12,864 nt of DNA, taken from an uncultured Moraxella sp. GTDB lineage: Bacteria; Pseudomonadota; Gammaproteobacteria; Pseudomonadales; Moraxellaceae. The stretch covers positions 1-12,864 of the forward strand of contig CAKAQU010000042.1 of NCBI GenBank assembly GCA_916720335.1, in the 5' to 3' direction. Under the pieces are notes generated by a model. The model worked only from the letters and a program-made list of their open reading frames with translations, ran no database searches and had not been told where the DNA came from. Positions 7,283 through 12,864 of this stretch are shown piece by piece. A program made the position numbers and the translations under genes. Numbering within the stretch: position 1 is the first letter of the stretch; every line of letters starts with the position of its first letter.

Positions 7283-9427
7283 ATGTCGCCTAACCATAAT
7301 TTCTTCATTGGACAGTGGTTTACCCCATTTAAAATTGGGCATTCGCTGCCAGCTCGGGCATGGACAGTTATTATTTTAATCTCACTTGTGGTACTTTCTT
7401 CATCGATTGCCAGCATCCACCTATCAAAAGTTTCTGAGGCTGACGCTAAAGCTATTAATCAGGCAGGTTCTATTCGTATGGCAACATACCGAATCAATTA
7501 TCAGTTAAGCCAATTTCAATTGCGTCAAACCAATGGTAATGACAAAAATAGTGAATTTGTTGAACCATTAATTGATGATATGCAAAAAAGATTTATGGAA
7601 TTAAAGTTTTATCAAAATAAAATAAACAATTCTGATGAAAAAATTGATAAAATTTTATTAATACTAGAAACCCAATGGAATGGTCAATTATTACCCTTAT
7701 TAAAAGACAAAAATTCTGACAAATTTTATCAACATTCTTTGGAATTTTTACATGAAGTCAATGAGCTAGTAACCGCCATCCAAAATCGTAATGAAATGCG
7801 TCAAATTCGCCAGCAACGCATTAGTTTTATTTCTTTATTTTTTATTGTGGTGATTATGATTTTTGGAATGCGAGAGCTTAATTATAACGCGCTTATCCCA
7901 TTAAAAAGATTAACCATAGCTGCAAGAAACTTTAAAGAAGGAAAGCGTTTTGATATTCAAAACATTCAAAATAATACGCAAGGCTATCAAGAATTAAATG
8001 AGTTGTCTGAAGCTTTTTTTCAGATGTTAAATGTAATTAATAATCATCAAAATCATTTAGAAAATGAAGTTAAGCAAAAAACCCACCATTTAACCCAATC
8101 CAATCAAGCGTTATATGCGTTATATGATTTTGCTCAAAAAATTGCTACTGAGCATTTAAATACTCAAGAATTGCACAAATTAATTAAAGATTTTGTAAAA
8201 CTATTACCTAATAGCGAAATATCCTTATGCATTCATGGAGAAAATTATGAGAGTAATACCATTATTTCCTTATCGGATAGAAGCCATTACGAATTTTGCA
8301 TGGCGGATGATTGCGAAAGCTGTAATCTAAAATCTAATATTAAAACTCGTGTTATTCCCATTCAAAGCCAAAATAGTAAATGGGGTGAATTATTAATTAA
8401 AGAAGCAGATGTTTCAACAGAAAATACAGAATATTCAATAAATAATAGCAATAATAATTCTGCAAACATTCCATTAATTAATATTGATAATGACCATTCT
8501 TTATCAAAAGATGACTTATTAATTACATTGGCTAATTTAATTGCTTTGGCATTTGCATCAGAGCAAAGACAAAAACAACGTCAAGAACTTATTTTAAGTG
8601 AAGAAAGAAACACCTTTGCAAGAGAATTGCATGATTCTATTGCTCAATCTTTATCTTATTTAAAAATACAAGCCAGTATGTTAAAAACATTAAATGACAA
8701 TGAAAAAGTTTTTTTATCAACTTATTTTGATAAAGACAATTTAGATAAAAATTCATTAACATTGGATTTGCAAGCAAAAACAGAATTTTATCAAATTCAT
8801 GCCAAACAAGATAAAGTATTAGAAGATTTAAAAGAGGGTTTAAATCATGCTTACAGTCAATTACGAGAATTATTAAATACTTTTCGTATTAAAATTAATG
8901 GCGGTGATTTTCATGAATTGATGCAACAAGCAATTACTGAATTTAGTCAAAAAGGTCATTTTACCAGCAATTTTGATAATCAAGTTTTAACATTGAATTT
9001 AAGCGCTGCTGAACAAGTGGATTTATTGCAAATTACTCGTGAAGCTTTATCCAATGTATACAAACACGCTAAAGCAAGTCACGCCAATGTTGTGCTATAC
9101 CAAGATGCCATCAGCTATGATGTGGTGCTACTCATTCAAGATAATGGCGTTGGTATCAGTCAAAGTGATAAGAATAAATATGGGCATTATGGATTAAGTA
9201 CAATGGCAGAACGTGCGGCAAGCCTTGGGGGAAGTATTGATACGCGAAGTGTAAAACCTCATGGTACAGAGGTTATGGTGCGGTTTTTGCCACAGTTTTT
9301 TTTGAAACACACCAAAGAAGTTCGCCCCCTCCCAACATTAAATGATTGGAGTCGTGAAGAAATTGAAAGCATCACCAAACAGCTTGACAACGAACTTACC
9401 AAAACCTTTGGCAAAACATCAGCTTAA
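7283..9427 (+). CDS. narX: Nitrate/nitrite sensor histidine kinase NarX
   Basis: This 714-residue inner-membrane sensor detects periplasmic nitrate/nitrite and phosphorylates NarL. In order it shows TM1 (about 27-47); the ligand-binding P-box DAKAINQAGSIRMATYR (about 54-70); a periplasmic four-helix region; TM2 (about 180-196); a HAMP linker; a central module with a cysteine cluster C339, C344, C347; a HisKA_3 H-box with phosphorylated H450 (ARELHDSIAQSL); the N-box REALSNVYKHAK with N591; G1 IQDNGVGI; and G2 GHYGLSTMAERAASLGG. It is about 115 residues longer than E. coli NarX. The excess is concentrated in an Asn-rich stretch (about 375-408) and an insertion of roughly 30 residues in the dimerisation hairpin (about 472-510). 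GGGAG precedes the ATG. NarX rather than NarQ is favoured by linkage to narL and the nar genes. Confidence 0.93.
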   Translation: MSPNHNFFIGQWFTPFKIGHSLPARAWTVIILISLVVLSSSIASIHLSKVSEADAKAINQAGSIRMATYRINYQLSQFQLRQTNGNDKNSEFVEPLIDDMQKRFMELKFYQNKINNSDEKIDKILLILETQWNGQLLPLLKDKNSDKFYQHSLEFLHEVNELVTAIQNRNEMRQIRQQRISFISLFFIVVIMIFGMRELNYNALIPLKRLTIAARNFKEGKRFDIQNIQNNTQGYQELNELSEAFFQMLNVINNHQNHLENEVKQKTHHLTQSNQALYALYDFAQKIATEHLNTQELHKLIKDFVKLLPNSEISLCIHGENYESNTIISLSDRSHYEFCMADDCESCNLKSNIKTRVIPIQSQNSKWGELLIKEADVSTENTEYSINNSNNNSANIPLINIDNDHSLSKDDLLITLANLIALAFASEQRQKQRQELILSEERNTFARELHDSIAQSLSYLKIQASMLKTLNDNEKVFLSTYFDKDNLDKNSLTLDLQAKTEFYQIHAKQDKVLEDLKEGLNHAYSQLRELLNTFRIKINGGDFHELMQQAITEFSQKGHFTSNFDNQVLTLNLSAAEQVDLLQITREALSNVYKHAKASHANVVLYQDAISYDVVLLIQDNGVGISQSDKNKYGHYGLSTMAERAASLGGSIDTRSVKPHGTEVMVRFLPQFFLKHTKEVRPLPTLNDWSREEIESITKQLDNELTKTFGKTSA

Positions 9428-9493
9428 TCCGTCAACACATCATGTTTATCGATGAAGGTTGTCTGATTATTTGTCTATTTTATAACCATTTTA

Positions 9494-9523
9494 TTGGGTA
9501 ATGATTACAAAATCACTTATAAT
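9494..9523 (+). promoter_or_regulatory. Probable promoter of narL in the narX-narL gap
   Basis: TTGGGT (9494-9499), an 18-base spacer and a consensus TATAAT (9518-9523) lie 53 bases before the narL ATG. This gives narL its own promoter in a 148-base gap from narX. I see no strong terminator after narX, so read-through from narX is also likely. Confidence 0.55.
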
Positions 9524-9575
9524 AAACAAAGAGTCTATTCATTATTAAAATTAAATTATTTTTAGGGCACATACC

Positions 9576-10235
9576 ATGAGTCAAAAAATTTTTACCAATC
9601 AAAATCCCGCTCGCCTTTTGCTGGTGGATGATCATCCCATGTTAAGACGCGGACTTGCTGATTTATTGGGTTTTGAAATTGATTTATTTGTTGCAGGACA
9701 AGCCAGTAACGGTCGAGAAGCTTTAGATTTTTTGGCAAATAACGATGTGGATTTGATTATTTTAGATCATAATATGCCAATTATGAACGGTGTGGAAACG
9801 CTAAAAAGAATTCGTGAATTGGGAATTGTTGGCAAAGTACTGTTATTTACAGTATCGGATAATTTAAAAGACGTGCAAGACGCTTTAGAATTAGGTGTTG
9901 ATGGCTATCTGCTAAAAGATATGGAACCTGAAGAAATCATTGCCAACATTCGACGAATCTTGTGTGGTGAATTGGTAATTAGTCCGTCTCTTGCCCCTGT
10001 GCTTGCCCAAGCCATGAGAAAACCTGCAAATGCTGAAAGCATGTTAGATTTAACAGACAGAGAACTTCAAGTGCTGCATATGATTGCTGAAGGTTTAAGT
10101 AATAAAATGATTGGTAATAAGCTTGGCATTGCTGAATCAACCGTTAAAGTCCATGTAAAACACATTTTAGGTAAAATTGGCTTAAGAACCCGAGTAGAAG
10201 CGGCAGTTTGGGCGGTTAATCATTTAAAAAAATAG
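9576..10235 (+). CDS. narL: Nitrate/nitrite response regulator NarL
   Basis: This 219-residue cytoplasmic transcription factor is activated by NarX. The receiver domain (about 12-130) has the acidic pocket D18 and D19, the phosphorylation site D64 (IILDHNMPIMNG), T92 and K114 (GYLLKDMEPEE). A linker leads to a LuxR/GerE helix-turn-helix (about 150-215), with LTDRELQVLHMIAEGLSNKM and ESTVKVHVKHILGKIGLRTR closely resembling E. coli NarL. The residue after D64 is His, where NarL and many relatives have Leu. The weak ribosome site AGGG lies 8 bases before the ATG. The gene follows narX on the same strand and converges with the Crp/Fnr-family gene. Only 31 bases lie between the two stop codons, with no clear terminator hairpin. 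Confidence 0.95.
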   Translation: MSQKIFTNQNPARLLLVDDHPMLRRGLADLLGFEIDLFVAGQASNGREALDFLANNDVDLIILDHNMPIMNGVETLKRIRELGIVGKVLLFTVSDNLKDVQDALELGVDGYLLKDMEPEEIIANIRRILCGELVISPSLAPVLAQAMRKPANAESMLDLTDRELQVLHMIAEGLSNKMIGNKLGIAESTVKVHVKHILGKIGLRTRVEAAVWAVNHLKK

Positions 10236-10266
10236 CAAAAGCCTTGTTATCCAAGCTGCATCGCAA

Positions 10267-11079
10267 TCATTGGCTGACAATATCTAAAAGCCCTTGTACA
10301 TCACAAATAATATAATGATGCTTGTCTTGTTTAACAATCAATCCAAGCTCAATAAAGTCTTTTAGAGTGCGAGATAAGGTTTCAGGTCGCAATCCAATTT
10401 GGCTGGCTAGTTGTTTTTGGCTGCATTGAAAACAAAATGGTACACCGTGATTATAATGAGTTAAAAGATAATATCCAAGTTTGGATTTTGCTTGCACAAA
10501 TGCCAATAAATCACTACTGATTAAATGATGATACAGACGTTTGCTGATACATTCACAAAACCAAGTAATCAACCCACCCAGCTCAAATTGTTCAATGCTC
10601 TTAAAATAAGCCTGTACTGATAAACTGGCAACAATGGATTTTTCTTTGGCGGTTGCAGTCAGCTGATGAATTCCACCCTGCTTGATTAATAGCGCCGAAT
10701 GTTTACTAGCAATGTCTGGTTTTTTATCAGATTTTATAATAGGTGGTATGTTTTTTGGTGCAAAATGTTGCCAATCCCAAAGTACACTTTCATTGATTAA
10801 GGATAAAGTTTGATAATTGGCGATTAAACACTCCTGACCACTTGGTAGCTGACGATGGCAAACCGCTTCGCCTGCCAATAAAAAGTACAAATTGGCAACA
10901 ACATCATGCTGTAAAAAAATAATTTCATCTTTGGCGTATTCATGTAGCACAACTTGTGACAACAAATGGTCTTTTGCTTCTTGTCCATGTTTTGATTTTG
11001 GAAGCAAAGCAAACAAAGGATGATTTTCTAAAGCGGTTAGGTAGTACTTACGATTGCGTTCATTCATTTTATTAGCCAT
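10267..11079 (-). CDS. Crp/Fnr-family transcription regulator, no N-terminal Fe-S cysteines
   Basis: This 270-residue cytoplasmic regulator has an N-terminal cyclic-nucleotide-like beta barrel (about 35-105; DEIIFLQHDVVANLYFLLAGE), a long central segment, a dimerisation helix and a C-terminal winged helix (about 215-260). The recognition helix contains E233, S236 and R237 (RPETLSRTL). This is the FNR pattern expected to read TTGAT half sites. The FNR four-cysteine N-terminus is missing; cysteines are at 74, 84, 175, 177, 216, 219 and 259. It may therefore sense by another route, as DNR/NnrR-type proteins do, but I cannot name the ligand. The frame is open to a TTG at 11145. I chose the ATG at 11079 because a leader ORF with the only good ribosome site overlaps it; ATG 11067 is possible. 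The gene converges with narL. Confidence 0.82.
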   Translation of the reverse strand: MANKMNERNRKYYLTALENHPLFALLPKSKHGQEAKDHLLSQVVLHEYAKDEIIFLQHDVVANLYFLLAGEAVCHRQLPSGQECLIANYQTLSLINESVLWDWQHFAPKNIPPIIKSDKKPDIASKHSALLIKQGGIHQLTATAKEKSIVASLSVQAYFKSIEQFELGGLITWFCECISKRLYHHLISSDLLAFVQAKSKLGYYLLTHYNHGVPFCFQCSQKQLASQIGLRPETLSRTLKDFIELGLIVKQDKHHYIICDVQGLLDIVSQ

Positions 11080-11128
11080 CAAATGAATATAAATGAGATA
11101 ATGATAACCAGTACCAAACGTTATCCAT
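11072..11128 (-). CDS. 18-codon leader ORF overlapping the Crp/Fnr-family gene
   Basis: ATG at 11128 follows a good ribosome site (TTTAGGAGAAT) and encodes MDNVWYWLSLSHLYSFDG before a TAA. That stop lies inside the first codons of the regulator (ATGGCTAA overlap, 8 bases), in a different frame. The regulator ATG has no Shine-Dalgarno sequence of its own, so the pair has the geometry of translational coupling. The peptide is rich in aromatic residues, serine and leucine. No known family is recognised. Whether the peptide has a function, or the ORF only delivers ribosomes, cannot be told from the sequence. Confidence 0.45.
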   Translation of the reverse strand: MDNVWYWLSLSHLYSFDG

Positions 11129-11150
11129 ATTCTCCTAAAGCACAAACAGT

Positions 11151-11187
11151 AAAAAACCGACTACCCAAAAGGAGTATTCGGTTTTTT
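11151..11187 (-). terminator. Hairpin terminator/attenuator between the PepSY gene and the regulator
   Basis: A 10-bp stem AAAAAACCGA / TCGGTTTTTT encloses 17 bases, and the 3' arm ends in six T on the minus strand. It lies 26 bases past the PepSY stop and only 22 bases before the leader ORF. The regulator must therefore be transcribed by read-through or from a promoter overlapping this hairpin. The loop contains TACTCCT and TTGGGTA on the minus strand, one base apart, resembling an inverted pair of NarL heptamers. Confidence 0.7.
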
Positions 11188-11213
11188 TATAAATTGATAT
11201 AGATTGACTATTT

Positions 11214-11582
11214 TTAGTAATCGCGTCTAACGTAGATAACCCCACCAGTTCTAGCGTTGATTTTCACATCGTATCTTCCACTGGGCGAATTTAGTTCAAC
11301 ATCGTAAACTGGACCACGACCATCATCGTTGCTATCAAAATCGATACTGCGTACTGAGCTGCCTTTGATACGAGAACGAGCAATTTGTGCAGCCCTTTGA
11401 CGAGAAATGTAAGTTGTATGAGTTTTTGCTCTATGTCTGGTTTGATAGCTTTGTGTACGTCTTGGACGATAATCATCGTCATCCCAATCATCCCAATCGT
11501 CGTCCGCTAAAGCACTTGGTGCATAAACGATGGCTGATGATAAGGCAAAAATAGCAAAGATTTTCTTCAAATTGATGGTCAT
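11214..11582 (-). CDS. Secreted small PepSY-domain protein
   Basis: This 122-residue exported protein has a signal peptide: a basic start, hydrophobic core about 6-24, and an ALA-like cleavage site after A26. A strongly acidic, Trp-containing stretch (27-37, with a DDDWDDWDDDD pattern) comes next, then a basic linker. A C-terminal PepSY domain (about 58-120) follows, with the helix YISRQRAAQIARSRI and the strand pair PVYDVELNSPSGRYDVKINARTGG. PepSY proteins are periplasmic or secreted; they are often thought to modulate proteases or bind ligands or metals, but the role here is unknown. GAGGAG precedes the ATG, and an extended -10 promoter lies about 30 bases upstream. A hairpin terminator follows. 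No direct link to nitrate metabolism is visible. Confidence 0.85.
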   Translation of the reverse strand: MTINLKKIFAIFALSSAIVYAPSALADDDWDDWDDDDYRPRRTQSYQTRHRAKTHTTYISRQRAAQIARSRIKGSSVRSIDFDSNDDGRGPVYDVELNSPSGRYDVKINARTGGVIYVRRDY

Positions 11583-11615
11583 TACAGACTCCTCTAGTTG
11601 AACTAATTTAGGTGT

Positions 11616-11624
11616 ATTATAACA
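11616..11624 (-). promoter_or_regulatory. Extended -10 promoter of the PepSY gene
   Basis: TGTTATAAT on the minus strand is a perfect extended -10 (TGN-TATAAT). The start is predicted near 11609, giving a leader of about 27 bases with GAGGAG before the ATG. No good -35 is seen, as is usual for this promoter type. It lies just past the modC stop. Confidence 0.65.
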
Positions 11625-11656
11625 TCTAAAAATTAGCCAAAACTTAGCAAATCAAA

Positions 11657-12298
11657 TCAAGATGAATTTTTATTCAAATCATAAATTGTCTTGGTTAATC
11701 GCTGAATTTCCAATCTATCATGGCTCACATACAGCATTGGAATGGATAAATTTTGTACAATATGTTCAAAAAAAGGTAAGATTTCGCTTTTTAACTCGCT
11801 GTCTAATGCTGATAAAGGCTCATCCATCAACAACAAATTAGGTGAATACAAAATTGCCCGACCCAAAGCCACTCTTTGCTTTTCACCACCAGATAATTTA
11901 ATGGGTAGGCGATTAAGTAGTGGTTTTAATTTTAGTAAGGCAACAATTTCATCAAAATTAAAGGTTTGTTCGCTGGGTTTTAAGCGGTCATAACCAAAAC
12001 GTAAGTTTTGGTCAACCGTTTTATGGGGAAACAACTGAGCGTCTTGAAACACCAATCCAACACGGCGTTTTTGAGTGGATAAATTGATGTTTTGATGACT
12101 ATCAAACCACGTTTGACCATTGATGCGGATGTGTCCAATTTTTGGACGGTGAATACCTGCAATGGCGTGTAAAATACTAGTTTTACCAAGTCCAGACGCA
12201 CCAAAAATTCCAACAGTTGATTCTTGATATTGTAAAAAAACTTCTAGCTTTTTTTTGCCTAAAGATAGTGTAAATTGACAATCAAACATATTTGACAT
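11657..12298 (-). CDS. modC: Molybdate ABC transporter ATP-binding protein ModC, without Mop domain
   Basis: This 213-residue cytoplasmic ATPase powers molybdate import with ModB and a periplasmic ModA not seen here. The motifs are complete: Walker A GASGLGKT (33-40), Q-loop Q85 (VFQDAQLFPH), signature LSGGEKQ (135-141), Walker B LLLMDE with D159 and E160, D-loop SALD, and switch H193. ModC proteins are usually about 350 residues with a C-terminal molybdate-binding Mop/TOBE domain. Here the protein ends naturally at a TGA just after the nucleotide-binding domain. The DNA beyond is the PepSY promoter, so the short form is not a simple frameshift. The start is 5 bases after the modB stop, consistent with a modBC operon. 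ModC is favoured over other ABC subunits by its pairing with ModB. Confidence 0.88.
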   Translation of the reverse strand: MSNMFDCQFTLSLGKKKLEVFLQYQESTVGIFGASGLGKTSILHAIAGIHRPKIGHIRINGQTWFDSHQNINLSTQKRRVGLVFQDAQLFPHKTVDQNLRFGYDRLKPSEQTFNFDEIVALLKLKPLLNRLPIKLSGGEKQRVALGRAILYSPNLLLMDEPLSALDSELKSEILPFFEHIVQNLSIPMLYVSHDRLEIQRLTKTIYDLNKNSS

Positions 12299-12303
12299 TC
12301 TCT

Positions 12304-12864
12304 TTAGATAAATTTTTGTTTTTGTTTACGAGTATACCACTGAGCAAACCAAAGCGCTGAAAATGCTACGCCCACAGACAAAAATAATAGCTTGTAAAGT
12401 TGCTCTTCCCCATCCACTTGTTGAAGCAAACTATACATTGCCAAAGGCAGTGTATTGGTCTCACCTGCAACATTACCTACAAAGGTGATTGTAGCTCCAA
12501 ATTCCCCCAAACTTCGACAAAAACTTAAAATTGCCCCCACCAAGATACCCGACCATGCCAGCGGTAAGGTAATGCCAAAAAAAGTTTGCAAATTTGATGC
12601 ACCCAAGGTTTTTGCAGCGATTTCAAGGCGTTTATCCACCATTTCAATTGCTACACGCACCGATTGCACCATCAGTGGAAAGCCCATCACAGCAGAGGCT
12701 AAAACCGCTCCTTTCCAATTAAAAGCAAATTCCAGCCCAATTGCAGACAAATATTGACCAATCAAACCTTGATTGCCAAACAACACCAAAAGTATGTAGC
12801 CTGGTATCATACCTTCGGGCCTGTACAAGAGAATACCTACGTCCTCTACGATGAAGAGAGCCGT
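12304..12864 (-). CDS. modB: Molybdate ABC transporter permease ModB (5' part missing or replaced)
   Basis: From about 12813 downward this is clearly ModB, the inner-membrane channel of the molybdate importer. PGYILLVLFGNQGLIG, the segment FAFNWKGAVLASAVMGFPLMV, the EAA loop LEIAAKTLGASNL with TLPLAWSGI, and SLGEFGATITFVGN all match the family in order. Several hydrophobic helices are present. The frame stays open to the right edge. The residues there (ILLYRPEG before MIPGY) do not fit the conserved LPLVLPPVVxGY-like stretch that should precede GYILL, and no plausible start is seen; a TTG at 12828 is unconvincing. The N-terminal quarter of ModB is therefore absent, apparently replaced by foreign sequence (see the neighbouring entry). 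modC follows 5 bases after the stop. Confidence 0.8.
   Translation of the reverse strand, partial: TALFIVEDVGILLYRPEGMIPGYILLVLFGNQGLIGQYLSAIGLEFAFNWKGAVLASAVMGFPLMVQSVRVAIEMVDKRLEIAAKTLGASNLQTFFGITLPLAWSGILVGAILSFCRSLGEFGATITFVGNVAGETNTLPLAMYSLLQQVDGEEQLYKLLFLSVGVAFSALWFAQWYTRKQKQKFI
12814..12864 (+). CDS. Fragment resembling the N-terminus of an MBL-fold hydrolase (foreign end)
   Basis: Read on the plus strand, these bases encode FGPVQENTYVLYDEESR and run off the edge. This closely resembles the N-terminal strand of metallo-beta-lactamase-fold hydrolases (F-x-P-x-QENTYxLYDE, usually followed by a VIIDPG-type turn), a pattern I associate with Bacteroidetes-like proteins. Of the 51 bases, 26 are G or C, clearly richer than the surroundings. 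It interrupts modB read in the opposite direction. The most likely explanation is a chimeric join near 12811-12816; a true rearrangement is possible. No start codon for this fragment is present. Confidence 0.45.

Noticed and set aside
10236..10266. A bidirectional terminator between narL and the Crp/Fnr-family gene
   Set aside because: Only a short, bulged hairpin (CTTG/CAAG) without a T run is visible.
11080..11145. A longer Crp/Fnr-family protein starting at the TTG at 11145
   Set aside because: No ribosome site precedes the TTG. The AGGAG in this stretch is placed for the ATG of the short leader ORF, and the added residues do not resemble a family N-terminus.
12814..12828. TTG at 12828 as the true start of ModB
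   Set aside because: The codons from there do not match ModB, have no ribosome site, and lie in the segment that looks foreign.

Overview
The window looks like part of the nitrate-respiration island of an AT-rich gammaproteobacterium, most likely Moraxellaceae (Moraxella-like). That assignment rests on base composition, the narK1-narK2-narG order and the protein character. It is an inference from reading, not from a search.

Layout. On the minus strand, reading right to left, narK1 (5652-6938) and narK2 (4060-5406) encode two different nitrate/nitrite transporters. They are followed by narG (1-3741), the molybdenum catalytic subunit of the membrane nitrate reductase. narG runs off the left edge within a few codons of its expected end, and narH, narJ and narI presumably follow outside. 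A hairpin terminator follows each transporter gene, so narK1, narK2 and narG look like three transcription units with separate control regions. On the plus strand, divergent from narK1, lie narX (7283-9427) and narL (9576-10235), the nitrate/nitrite sensor kinase and its response regulator. Convergent with narL is a Crp/Fnr-family regulator (10267-11079) with an FNR-type recognition helix but without the N-terminal iron-sulfur cysteines. It is preceded by an 18-codon overlapping leader ORF. Upstream on the same strand is a secreted PepSY-domain protein (11214-11582), then modC and modB of the molybdate ABC transporter (11657 to the right edge).

How it fits together. Molybdate import (ModBC) supplies metal for the molybdenum cofactor of NarG. 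NarK1 and NarK2 bring nitrate in and exchange nitrite. NarX/NarL sense nitrate. A consensus FNR box placed exactly at -41.5 of a -10 hexamer in front of narK1 indicates anaerobic activation. A recurring 13-bp element (WACTTWAGKRGTA) stands upstream of narG, upstream of narK2 and in the narK1/narX divergent region. It is a candidate NarL operator with tighter spacing than the E. coli 7-2-7 arrangement.

Oddities. The last ~50 bases do not continue modB. On the plus strand they read as the start of an unrelated metallo-beta-lactamase-fold protein and are more GC-rich, so the right end is probably a chimeric join or contig-end artefact. NarX carries a large insertion in its dimerisation hairpin. 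ModC lacks the usual C-terminal molybdate-binding domain. I saw no tRNA, rRNA, insertion sequence, phage gene or CRISPR array. I found no wholly new system; the most original signals are regulatory (the 13-bp element and the leader ORF of the regulator).
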